From the NCBI RefSeq assembly GCF_020860125.1, contig NZ_JAJBUX010000118.1, forward strand, positions 62,554 to 111,675: a DNA stretch of 49,122 bases, in the 5' to 3' direction. Position numbers and translations under genes: made by a program. The DNA comes from Cloacibacillus sp. GTDB taxonomy: Bacteria > Synergistota > Synergistia > Synergistales > Synergistaceae. The notes under the pieces were generated by a model. It did not search any database. It was not told where the DNA came from and worked only from the letters and a program-made list of their open reading frames with translations. Below, in pieces: positions 41,321-48,083 of this stretch; within the stretch, counting starts at the first letter, position 1; every line of letters starts with the position of its first letter.

Positions 41321-41355
41321 GCGCCATAACATAGTTAATACTCATGTTAAGGCGC
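41321..41355 (-). promoter_or_regulatory. hairpin in the leader of the NSS transporter gene
   Basis: GCGCC-A-TAACAT pairs with ATGTTA-A-GGCGC around 11 nt, in an otherwise AT-rich leader, 55-90 bp before the start codon. It may regulate the gene or end an upstream transcript; no family recognised. Confidence 0.4.
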
Positions 41356-41623
41356 CGTATCCTTTCATTTAATAATTAAAATTTAAATAATTAAAAACTG
41401 CGATTACAATGTTATTTTAGTTTACCATATTTTAAAATATATTACAATAATAAAAGAATTGAAATATCAACGGTCAAATTTTTAATCAAATTAAAATTAT
41501 TTTTTGATAGAGGGAGGGTGTAAGTTGTTTTTTTAGGTTGATTTCGTCCTTAAAATTTAATATTAGTCCTTATTTAGAAATTATCGTAACAAAAAAATTA
41601 ACGATTCTAATCCAGTGGAGAGA
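41356..41623. other. AT-rich spacer with no gene seen
   Basis: This part of the 441-bp gap before 41708 is far richer in A/T than its surroundings, with many short AATTAAA-like tracts and no ORF or recognisable RNA. It probably holds the NSS promoter; I cannot place it. Confidence 0.5.
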
Positions 41624-41669
41624 CAAAAAATTTTCGCCTCGAAAAGAATCTCTTTTTGAGGCGAAAATT
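41624..41669 (-). terminator. strong terminator after the gene at 41708
   Basis: On the minus strand AATTTTCGCCTC pairs with GAGGCGAAAATT around 17 nt, followed by TTTTTTGTC. Confidence 0.85.
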
Positions 41670-41707
41670 ATTAAAATACAGCTATTAAATATCTAATATA
41701 TCGATAT

Positions 41708-42742
41708 TTAAGCATCCACTTTTGCGCCCACGGGACGTTTCCTCTGTCTGTCTATCTCGGCCTCAAGCCTTATCAGTTCGTTTATCGAATCGATGTCGAT
41801 GTTTTTCAGTATCTCGTTACGGTTCATGATGCCTATCTCGTTGCGCGTCCTGCCGGGATTTTTTTCAAGCTCCGTGAAGGCCGAGATCTTGCGGTCCCCG
41901 TGATAGACGTCAAAGTCCACGAATCGCTGTCCCCGGTCGTTGTATTCAAGTCCCATCGCGAGTTTCTTTATCGTCTGGATATCCACCGGCGTATAGAGCT
42001 TCATCATGTAGACGGGGATCGTCCGCCGCGTCAGCGCCTGTTCCCGCTCCCATTTTTCCTTGAGCACGATCCCTATCTGCATTCCCTGGGTCACGGTGAG
42101 CAGCCTTTGGCGGTGGAGGTCGAAGAGACCGTCGGAGTCGCATATTTTTATTTCAACATCGTTCCAGTCGGGGGTGCCGAGCGAGTCTCCGAGGTATTCT
42201 ATGCCGTGTACGGAGAGGTACTGGACGATCGCCCCCTTTGAACGGGTATGGATGAGCAGCGCCCTTTTATAGATGTCCTCAACGGGGATGCTCTTAGCGA
42301 GGGATTTTGGCGTAAAGTATATTATTGAGGAGGTGCCAGGGATGTCGGGACGGAAGATGGGGTCGCGGTCGATGATCTCGCCGCCGATGTCCCGCTGTAT
42401 CGCGCTGATGCCGCGTTCAAGGTTTCCCATGAGACGCATCATTATATAACCGGGCATCATGCTGACGCTGTCCACGCCGCCCGTCATACGGCTGTTAATC
42501 AGCGTCGTAAGGAGAAGCTCGAGCGGATTTTCCGAGACATAGGTCTCATACAGCGGGCCGCCCTCCTCGGAGCGTGCGGTGAGAAAGACGAGTCTCCGCG
42601 TCGGCCCGTATTTCCTCAGAGCGCTCTCGGCGTCGAGCGAGATCAGCGTCCCCCAAGCTCCAAGCTTGTGGCGTATCTCCGAGACCTCCGAGGAAAGTTT
42701 GATCGCGATGCTTTCGGGGCCTGTCCTTACCAGCGATATCAT
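41708..42742 (-). CDS. conserved-looking protein of unknown function
   Basis: 344 residues, no signal peptide or membrane segment, no family recognised. It is charged, mixed alpha/beta in appearance; stretches such as GGPLYETYVSENPLELLLTTLINSRMTGGVDSVSMMPGYIMMRLMGN and DRDPIFRPDIPGTSSIIYF lack known catalytic motifs. It follows the metallophosphoesterase gene after 26 bp and ends in a strong terminator, so the two form an operon and may act together. Confidence 0.8.
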   Translation of the reverse strand: MISLVRTGPESIAIKLSSEVSEIRHKLGAWGTLISLDAESALRKYGPTRRLVFLTARSEEGGPLYETYVSENPLELLLTTLINSRMTGGVDSVSMMPGYIMMRLMGNLERGISAIQRDIGGEIIDRDPIFRPDIPGTSSIIYFTPKSLAKSIPVEDIYKRALLIHTRSKGAIVQYLSVHGIEYLGDSLGTPDWNDVEIKICDSDGLFDLHRQRLLTVTQGMQIGIVLKEKWEREQALTRRTIPVYMMKLYTPVDIQTIKKLAMGLEYNDRGQRFVDFDVYHGDRKISAFTELEKNPGRTRNEIGIMNRNEILKNIDIDSINELIRLEAEIDRQRKRPVGAKVDA

Positions 42743-42768
42743 TTTGTCCTGCCTCCTCCGTGATAGAT

Positions 42769-43446
42769 TTACAACGAGACCTTTTTGCGCTGGAGCCGTG
42801 CGTTGTCCGTCCCCGGAGGGTAGGGGATGGAGATCACCTCTCCGGTATAGATGTGGATCAGGTACATCGACTGTAGTCCGTTAAGGTACATACGCCCCTC
42901 CTCCGTGCAGCCCGAGGCGTATTCGAGGTTATGTCCGTAAAGGTTATATTGCGCCGGGTCGCCGCTCACATCTTTATAGGTGTGTCCCGCCCGGAAGCTG
43001 AACTGTCCCAGCGAAAATCGTCCGGGGCTGGTCCATACCTGCACCGACTCGCTGTGCGGCTCTTCGAGCAGCGTCGGGACGTGGTCGTGATTTCCAGTGA
43101 CGAGGATCGCTCCGTAGTCCTCCTCCTCAAAGATGGAAAGGAAATTCTTTATCCGCTTTTGATAGAGGTCAAGCATTCCGGGGCGCTTCTCAAGTTTGAT
43201 ATTGTCTACGAAGTCACCCGTGTGAACTATCCAGGCGGGATGGAGGCGTCGCAGCACGCGCCGCAGATAGGGATAGATGGTGTAGGGTGTGTCGGAAATA
43301 TGCAGCACCATATCCCTGGCGTCGATGCAGGGCGGGTTGATGCCGAACCATATTCCGAGGTCGTCAAAGTGCTTGATGATCGGGCACTCCCTTATCTCCT
43401 GAAGCGTCGGTTTCGGAATGTTGGGTGGTATGTGCAGTGTCGCCAT
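42769..43446 (-). CDS. calcineurin-like metallophosphoesterase
   Basis: 225 residues. The metal-binding blocks are visible: LHISDTPY (an altered DxH block, DTPY in place of DxHG), HTGDFVDN, VTGNHDHV and GHTYK, the standard order of the family. The first block lacks the usual DxH, so activity may be altered. The substrate is unknown. It starts divergently from the tungstate leader region and is probably cotranscribed with the unknown gene downstream. Confidence 0.87.
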   Translation of the reverse strand: MATLHIPPNIPKPTLQEIRECPIIKHFDDLGIWFGINPPCIDARDMVLHISDTPYTIYPYLRRVLRRLHPAWIVHTGDFVDNIKLEKRPGMLDLYQKRIKNFLSIFEEEDYGAILVTGNHDHVPTLLEEPHSESVQVWTSPGRFSLGQFSFRAGHTYKDVSGDPAQYNLYGHNLEYASGCTEEGRMYLNGLQSMYLIHIYTGEVISIPYPPGTDNARLQRKKVSL

Positions 43447-43500
43447 GTCTATCGCCTCTTTATTATTTCAAAAAATTTTACGTAATTATGAACGAAAGAC

Positions 43501-43529
43501 TTGTCTTTTTATCCTCCTTATTGTACCAT
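43501..43529 (+). promoter_or_regulatory. possible promoter of the first leader element
   Basis: TTGTCT (43501-43506), 17-bp spacer, TACCAT (43524-43529). It lies just before leader element A. Confidence 0.4.
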
Positions 43530-43552
43530 AGTACCGATGATAAAATAAATAT

Positions 43553-43655
43553 GGTTCTCCGAGCCTGCGTACCTAAGGAAAATATCTATGGTTATCAGGC
43601 CGTCAGGGTTGTTTTGGAAACGAGACAGCCTCCCTTTGGAAAGGAGAACGGCTGT
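43553..43655 (+). ncRNA. Moco/Tuco-like leader element A
   Basis: CTCCGAGCCTG pairs in part with CAGGC, and the 3' half contains GTCAGGG, TGGAAACGAGACAG and CCTCCCTTTGGAAAGGAG. The 3' half aligns with element B (43928-44005). Both resemble, from memory, the Moco/tungsten-cofactor riboswitch class, found ahead of molybdate/tungstate transporters. A strong terminator follows directly, which suits attenuation, but no gene lies between this element and the terminators. Confidence 0.5.
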
Positions 43656-43665
43656 TGCTTATGTT

Positions 43666-43708
43666 ACGGGCCGTACTCTATACAAGGGGGTACGGCCCGT
43701 TTATTTTG
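43666..43708 (+). terminator. terminator following leader element A
   Basis: ACGGGCCGTAC and GTACGGCCCGT form an 11-bp perfect stem around 13 nt, then TTATTTTG. Confidence 0.85.
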
Positions 43709-43746
43709 TCGCCGATAGCTTAAAAAACACACAATCTCCACTTAAG

Positions 43747-43780
43747 CAAGGGGTGACCCCAACACCCCTTGTTTTCCCTT
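43747..43780 (+). terminator. second terminator before the tupA promoter
   Basis: CAAGGGGTG and CACCCCTTG form a 9-bp stem around ACCCCAA, then TTTTCCCTT. It isolates the tupA promoter from upstream transcription. Confidence 0.8.
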
Positions 43781-43790
43781 GATTTATTTG

Positions 43791-43820
43791 TTGAAATAAT
43801 AACCGGAAATAGTGTACAAT
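43791..43820 (+). promoter_or_regulatory. promoter of the tungstate operon
   Basis: -35 TTGAAA (43791-43796), 18-bp spacer, -10 TACAAT (43815-43820), ahead of leader element B. Confidence 0.65.
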
Positions 43821-44013
43821 AGCGGCGGTGCGGATTTTATCCGCCAGGTGTTACCGCGTATGTTTGCCTGCATACGTCCCTGAAACTGCCTCTCCTGCGG
43901 CCGTGCGGTCATGGAGGCCAGTCGTTAGGGCGGTTCTGGAAACGGAACCGTCTCCCGTTGTGGAAAGGGGATCTCCGAGGCTTGCCGCCTCCAATCTTTT
44001 ATCCTCCGTCCCG
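43821..44013 (+). ncRNA. Moco/Tuco-like leader element B upstream of tupA
   Basis: The leader has hairpins CGGATTTTATCCG, GCGTATG/CATACGT, GCCTC/GAGGC, CGGTTC/GAACCG, then CTCCC paired with GGGGA and CTCCGAGG. The block TGGAAACG, CTCCC and GTGGAAAGGGGA aligns with element A. Position before tungstate genes supports a tungsten/molybdenum cofactor sensor. The tupA start site has GAGGAGG followed by a tiny hairpin GGGTTTCTAACCC, which could tune translation. Confidence 0.5.
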
Positions 44014-44071
44014 CGGGTTTTGAATATCGGTTGTAATGCAACACAAATCTCACGAGGAGGGTTTCTAACCC

Positions 44072-44923
44072 ATGCGTATCAACAAGAAAGGCTCCATTAT
44101 CGCGTTACTTCTCGTCGTCTGCCTGCTGGCCTTTGGCTCGCTCGCGACGGCAAAGGCTCCCGTGCTCCGGATGGCGACCACGACAAGCACCGACAACACA
44201 GGCCTGCTCGACTACCTCGCCCCCATCCTTCTTAAGGATACCGGCATTGAGATCCAGTGGGTATCCGTCGGTACCGGCAAAGCCCTTGAGTACGGACGTA
44301 ACGGCGACGTTGACGTCGTTCTCACCCACGACCCCGCGGCAGAGGACAAATTTATGGCCGAAGGCGCCGGTTCCAACCGCCGCAAGGTCATGTATAACGA
44401 CTTCGTGCTCATCGGCCCCGCGAACGATCCCGCGGGCGTAAAGGGCAAGCCCGTTACCGAGGCCTTTGCCACGATAGCGAAAAAACAGCAGCCTCTCGTC
44501 AGCCGCGCCGACAAATCGGGCACCCATTCCGCCGAACTTAAGATCCTCAAGGCCGCCGGCGTGAAGGATTTCGACAAGGCGAAGTGGTACGTGCAGACGG
44601 GTCAGGGAATGCTCAAGACGATCAACATTGCCGACGAGCAGAAGGGCTACACCCTCACCGACCGCGGAACCTTCATCAAATATGACGCCGGACTCAAAGG
44701 CAAGCCGGGCCTCGTGATCATCTGCGAGGGCGACCCCGAGCTCCTCAACAAATACAGCGTCATGGCGGTGAGCCCCCTGAAGCACTCGAACGTCAAATAC
44801 GACCTCGCGCTCAAATACATCGACTGGATCACCTCTTCAAAGGTCCAGAAGGATATCGCGGACTTCAAGGTCGAGGGAAAGCAGCTCTTCTTCCCCGAAG
44901 CCGAGATTCGCGCGGGCCACTAA
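44072..44923 (+). CDS. tupA: tungstate ABC transporter substrate-binding protein
   Basis: 283 residues. Signal peptide (IIALLLVVCLLAFGSLATA) followed by LRMATTTSTDNTGLLDYLAPIL; the TTTS motif is the TupA oxyanion-binding signature. Further conserved parts are VGTGKALEYGRNGDVDVVLTHDP and SRADKSGTHSAE. It delivers tungstate to TupB/TupC for tungsten enzymes. It is first in the operon, with a terminator-like hairpin behind it that would favour higher TupA than TupB levels. Confidence 0.95.
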   Translation: MRINKKGSIIALLLVVCLLAFGSLATAKAPVLRMATTTSTDNTGLLDYLAPILLKDTGIEIQWVSVGTGKALEYGRNGDVDVVLTHDPAAEDKFMAEGAGSNRRKVMYNDFVLIGPANDPAGVKGKPVTEAFATIAKKQQPLVSRADKSGTHSAELKILKAAGVKDFDKAKWYVQTGQGMLKTINIADEQKGYTLTDRGTFIKYDAGLKGKPGLVIICEGDPELLNKYSVMAVSPLKHSNVKYDLALKYIDWITSSKVQKDIADFKVEGKQLFFPEAEIRAGH

Positions 44924-44946
44924 CAGCTTAACAGAGCCAGTACATA

Positions 44947-44988
44947 GGGCGGACGCCGGATGAAAATGCTGAAGCGTCCGCCCCTTTT
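44947..44988 (+). terminator. intra-operon terminator between tupA and tupB
   Basis: GGGCGGACGC and GCGTCCGCCC form a 10-bp stem around 17 nt, then CTTTTAT. Partial readthrough would set TupA above the membrane parts. Confidence 0.8.
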
Positions 44989-45017
44989 ATGCGGAACTAA
45001 AAACAGGGACTGATTCG

Positions 45018-45713
45018 ATGGATTTCATAGCGGACGGATTCATACAGGCTTTCAGTCTCCTCTTCTCAATGGACGAGGAGACTATGAACATCCTTGTCAC
45101 CACGCTGCAGCTGACGGCGGTTTCGATGGGGGGTATACTGCTCATCGGGCTGCCTCTCGGCTTCCTTCTCGGGTACTTTGATTTCCCCGGCAAACGCTGC
45201 GTCCGTACCGTGGTAGACACGCTGCTCGCGCTGCCGACCGTGGTCATCGGCCTGCTCGTCTACGCCTTTATCTCGCGGCGCGGTCCGCTTGGCGGCTGGG
45301 ACCTGCTCTTTACGATTGAGGGCATGGCCATCGGGCAGATCATCCTCGGGACGCCGATCGTGGTCGCCTATACGGCGACGGCGATCGAGGGGCTTGACAA
45401 CCGCCTGCGCCAGACGCTGATGACGTTGGGAGCCTCGGGCGCGAAGCTTGCGATGACGAGCCTGTGGGAGGCCCGCTTTCTCGTCCTTGTCGCCGCGCTG
45501 ACGGCCTTTGGCCGCATCGTCGGTGAAGTCGGCTCCGCGATGATGCTCGGCGGCAACATCAAATGGCACACGTGCACGATAACCACGGCCATCACTTTGG
45601 AGACCGGCAAAGGCGACTTTGCCCTCGGCATCGCCCTCGGCGTTATCCTCATCCTCATATCCCTGATACTCAACATCTCTCTGACATTCCTGCGCCGCAG
45701 GACGCAAAACTAA
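45018..45713 (+). CDS. tupB: tungstate ABC transporter permease
   Basis: 231 residues, about five to six membrane helices. The ABC coupling loop is EGLDNRLRQTLMTLGASGAKLAMTSLWEAR (EAA motif), and the C-terminal helix LGVILILISLILNISLTFL is followed by a basic tail. It belongs to the TupB-type permeases. It is the membrane channel between TupA and TupC. Confidence 0.94.
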   Translation: MDFIADGFIQAFSLLFSMDEETMNILVTTLQLTAVSMGGILLIGLPLGFLLGYFDFPGKRCVRTVVDTLLALPTVVIGLLVYAFISRRGPLGGWDLLFTIEGMAIGQIILGTPIVVAYTATAIEGLDNRLRQTLMTLGASGAKLAMTSLWEARFLVLVAALTAFGRIVGEVGSAMMLGGNIKWHTCTITTAITLETGKGDFALGIALGVILILISLILNISLTFLRRRTQN

Positions 45714-45760
45714 GACCAGACAAATAAAAAATACTGAATATGGACGGTGTAACTGAGATC

Positions 45761-46600
45761 ATGAAAAAATTTGCCATCGCGCTCGCCGCTCTTCTCATAT
45801 GTTCGCCCGCCTTCGCCGGCACGATAAAGCTGTCGAGCACAATCGGCCCCGTCGACGCGGGCATCATCCCGCTTCTTGCCGAGACATACAAGGCGAAGAC
45901 CGGCACCGACTTTGTCATCGAAAAGGCGGGGACCGGCGCGACACTCAACAAGGCCAAAAGCGGAAACTTCGATATGGTCGTCGTGCACGCGCGCGCCCTC
46001 GAGGAGCAGTTTATCGCCGAGGGCTACGGACAGAACCGCAGGGACTTTATGTACAACGACTTTATCATTCTCGGCCCTCAGGAGGACCCCGCGGGCATCA
46101 AGGGCATGAAATCCGCCGCCGAGGCGCTTAAAAAGATCGCCGCGGCCAAGGCCCCCTTCATCAGCCGCGGGGACATGTCCGGTACGCACGTCGCGGAGAT
46201 GAACGTCTGGAAGGCGGCGGGGATCGCTCCCGACGGCGAAAAGGACGAATGGTACACGGTATTCTCACTCGGCAAGCTCGGCAACGGCCCGACCACCGAC
46301 TTCACCAACCGGCGCGGCGCCTACACTATCATGGACAGGGCCACCTACCTCACAAAGAAGAAGGGGCTCAAGATAATCCCGCTCGTAGAGGGCGACCCGA
46401 TCCTGCTGAACCTCATCGCGGCGATCGAGGTAAACCCGAAACGCTTCCCGCAGGTGAATAACGCCGACGTCGTGAAATTCGTCGACTGGGTCTGCGGCGA
46501 CGAAGCGCAGACGATAATCAAGGACTTCAAGGTGAAGCAGTACGGCGAACCGCTCTTCTTCCCAAACTCCGACGAATGGAACAAAAAGCACGGCAAATAA
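45761..46600 (+). CDS. second tungstate-binding-protein-like (TupA-family) protein
   Basis: 279 residues with signal peptide MKKFAIALAALLICSPAFAG. It keeps the TupA layout (VEKAGTGATLNKAKSGNFDMVVVHAR; FMYNDFIILGPQEDPAGIKG; FISRGDMSGTHVAE) but the anion-binding TTTS is replaced by SSTIGPVDAGI, so ligand or affinity may differ. It lies 47 bp after tupB and before tupC, so it may share the same transporter. I chose the ATG at 45761 because the signal peptide begins there; neither ATG (45740 or 45761) has a strong site. Confidence 0.9.
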   Translation: MKKFAIALAALLICSPAFAGTIKLSSTIGPVDAGIIPLLAETYKAKTGTDFVIEKAGTGATLNKAKSGNFDMVVVHARALEEQFIAEGYGQNRRDFMYNDFIILGPQEDPAGIKGMKSAAEALKKIAAAKAPFISRGDMSGTHVAEMNVWKAAGIAPDGEKDEWYTVFSLGKLGNGPTTDFTNRRGAYTIMDRATYLTKKKGLKIIPLVEGDPILLNLIAAIEVNPKRFPQVNNADVVKFVDWVCGDEAQTIIKDFKVKQYGEPLFFPNSDEWNKKHGK

Positions 46601-46620
46601 ATTTATAGTAAAATAATCGA

Positions 46621-46655
46621 AAGGGGGGCGGAAGATTCTCCGCCTCCCTTATCTT
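46621..46655 (+). terminator. hairpin between the second binding protein and tupC
   Basis: AAGGGGGGCGG and CCGCCTCCCTT form an 11-bp stem (one G.U), then ATCTTT. The U-run is weak, so it may only reduce transcription into tupC. Confidence 0.6.
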
Positions 46656-46673
46656 TACGGAGGAACGTCTGAG

Positions 46674-47699
46674 ATGAGCTCACTGCTTTATGAAATACGA
46701 GACCTGAAACAACGCTACGGGAAGGGGCCACTCTCCCTCGATATCGCGGAGCTCTCCATTCGGAGCTCGGGAATAACCGGCCTCGTCGGACCCAACGGCA
46801 GCGGCAAATCGACGCTGCTTAAAGTTCTCTCCTTTCTCATCACATACCAGAGCGGCAGCATCCTCTTTGACGGTCGTCCCTCCGAGGGGCGCGAAGTGGC
46901 GATCCGCCGCGAGGTGACCTATCTGCTCCAGGACTCCTATCTGCTCAACCGTTCCGTCTATGAAAACATCGCCTACGGGCTGAAACTGCGCGGAGACGTC
47001 CCCGACATAAAAGAGAGGGTGCGCGGGAGCCTGACGCAGGTGGGGCTTGACCCGGAAAAATTTGCCCAGCGCCCGTGGTATCAGCTCTCCGGTGGGGAGG
47101 TTCAGCGCGTGGCGCTCGCCGCCCGCCTCGCGCTGCGCCCGCGTGTCCTGCTGCTCGACGAGCCGACGGCGAACGTCGACGAGGCGAGCGCGCAGCTCGT
47201 GATGGAGGCCGCCGTCAGCGCGGCGAAGGAATACGGCACCACCGTGATCGTGGCGACCCATGACCTCGCCTGGCTCTACGAAATGTCCACCGACGTCGTG
47301 AGCCTCTACCGCGGCCGCGTCGTCGGCAGCGGTGCGGAGAACCTTCTGCAGGGCAAGTGGCGCCTCACCGGCGGCTACATGGTGCGCGAATTCATCGACG
47401 GTCAGGCGGTATTCGCCTACCAGCCGCAGTCCGGCAGGCCGAACGCGGCGATGCTGAACTCCGCCGGCGTGCGCCTGTTTGTCGAGAGGCCCGACGCGGC
47501 GCACGATATGAACATTATCCGCGGCCGTATCGTGCAGATGACGCTGGAACGCGCCACGGACTCGGTGCTGGTCTCGATAGAGGTCGGCGAGAACGTGATA
47601 AAGACGCGCATGGAGGCGGCGGAGCTGAACCGGCTGGAGCTGTGCCCCTCAAAGATGGTATATCTTACGTTTTCCTATGCCGCTGTTCGCTGGATCTAA
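46674..47699 (+). CDS. tupC: tungstate ABC transporter ATP-binding protein with C-terminal oxyanion domain
   Basis: 341 residues. Walker A GPNGSGKS near 39-46, signature LSGGE near 139-143, Walker B LLLDEP near 161-166, switch His in VATHD. After about 265 an extra domain (MNIIRGRIVQMTLERATDSVLVSIEVGENVIKTRM) resembles the Mop/TOBE fold that binds molybdate or tungstate, a possible feedback sensor. GGAGG precedes the ATG by 10 nt. Last gene of the tungstate unit. Confidence 0.93.
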   Translation: MSSLLYEIRDLKQRYGKGPLSLDIAELSIRSSGITGLVGPNGSGKSTLLKVLSFLITYQSGSILFDGRPSEGREVAIRREVTYLLQDSYLLNRSVYENIAYGLKLRGDVPDIKERVRGSLTQVGLDPEKFAQRPWYQLSGGEVQRVALAARLALRPRVLLLDEPTANVDEASAQLVMEAAVSAAKEYGTTVIVATHDLAWLYEMSTDVVSLYRGRVVGSGAENLLQGKWRLTGGYMVREFIDGQAVFAYQPQSGRPNAAMLNSAGVRLFVERPDAAHDMNIIRGRIVQMTLERATDSVLVSIEVGENVIKTRMEAAELNRLELCPSKMVYLTFSYAAVRWI

Positions 47700-47700
47700 A

Positions 47701-48080
47701 AAATCGGCGCTTATACGCACGACTAACTTCATAACCGAGGGCTTGGCAATGCTCACCGCACTTTAGTGCGCCTCCGCTTGCCAAGCCCTCAGTTATTTCG
47801 TTATTCGCACGTCTAAGCGCCGATTTTCCTTCGGAGAGGAAAAGAGATAAATAGTGGCTTAGCTTTTGCCCTTGTATCCTCTCTCCCTGGCCGCCTCAGA
47901 GAGGGCGCCAAAATCTTTGGTAAATCGCAATTTACCTCTTTTCCCACCCAAAGGAAATCGGCGTTTAGAAGTGCGAGTTGCTAAATAAAATAGTGGGGCC
48001 GATACCGGAGCCGTATTAGCATACGGCGAGGATTCGGACCCACCGTTTTATGACGCAAATCGTGCTTATAAACGCCGATT
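47701..48080. repeat. tiled array of alternating 21-bp inverted repeats
   Basis: Four copies of one motif, alternating in direction: AAATCGGCG-CTTATACGCACG (47701-47721), complement CGCACG-TCTAAGCGCCG (47806-47826), AAATCGGCG-TTTAGAAGTGCG (47955-47975) and CGTGCTTATAAACGCCGATT (48061-48080). Each neighbouring pair bounds a segment, giving three overlapping TIR-like units. Unit 1 holds a 13-bp-arm hairpin (GAGGGCTTGGCAA / TTGCCAAGCCCTC). Unit 2 shares about 54 bp (47821-47874) with 19138-19191. No ORF is credible; the array fills the 384-bp gap after tupC. Confidence 0.8.
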
Positions 48081-48083
48081 GAT

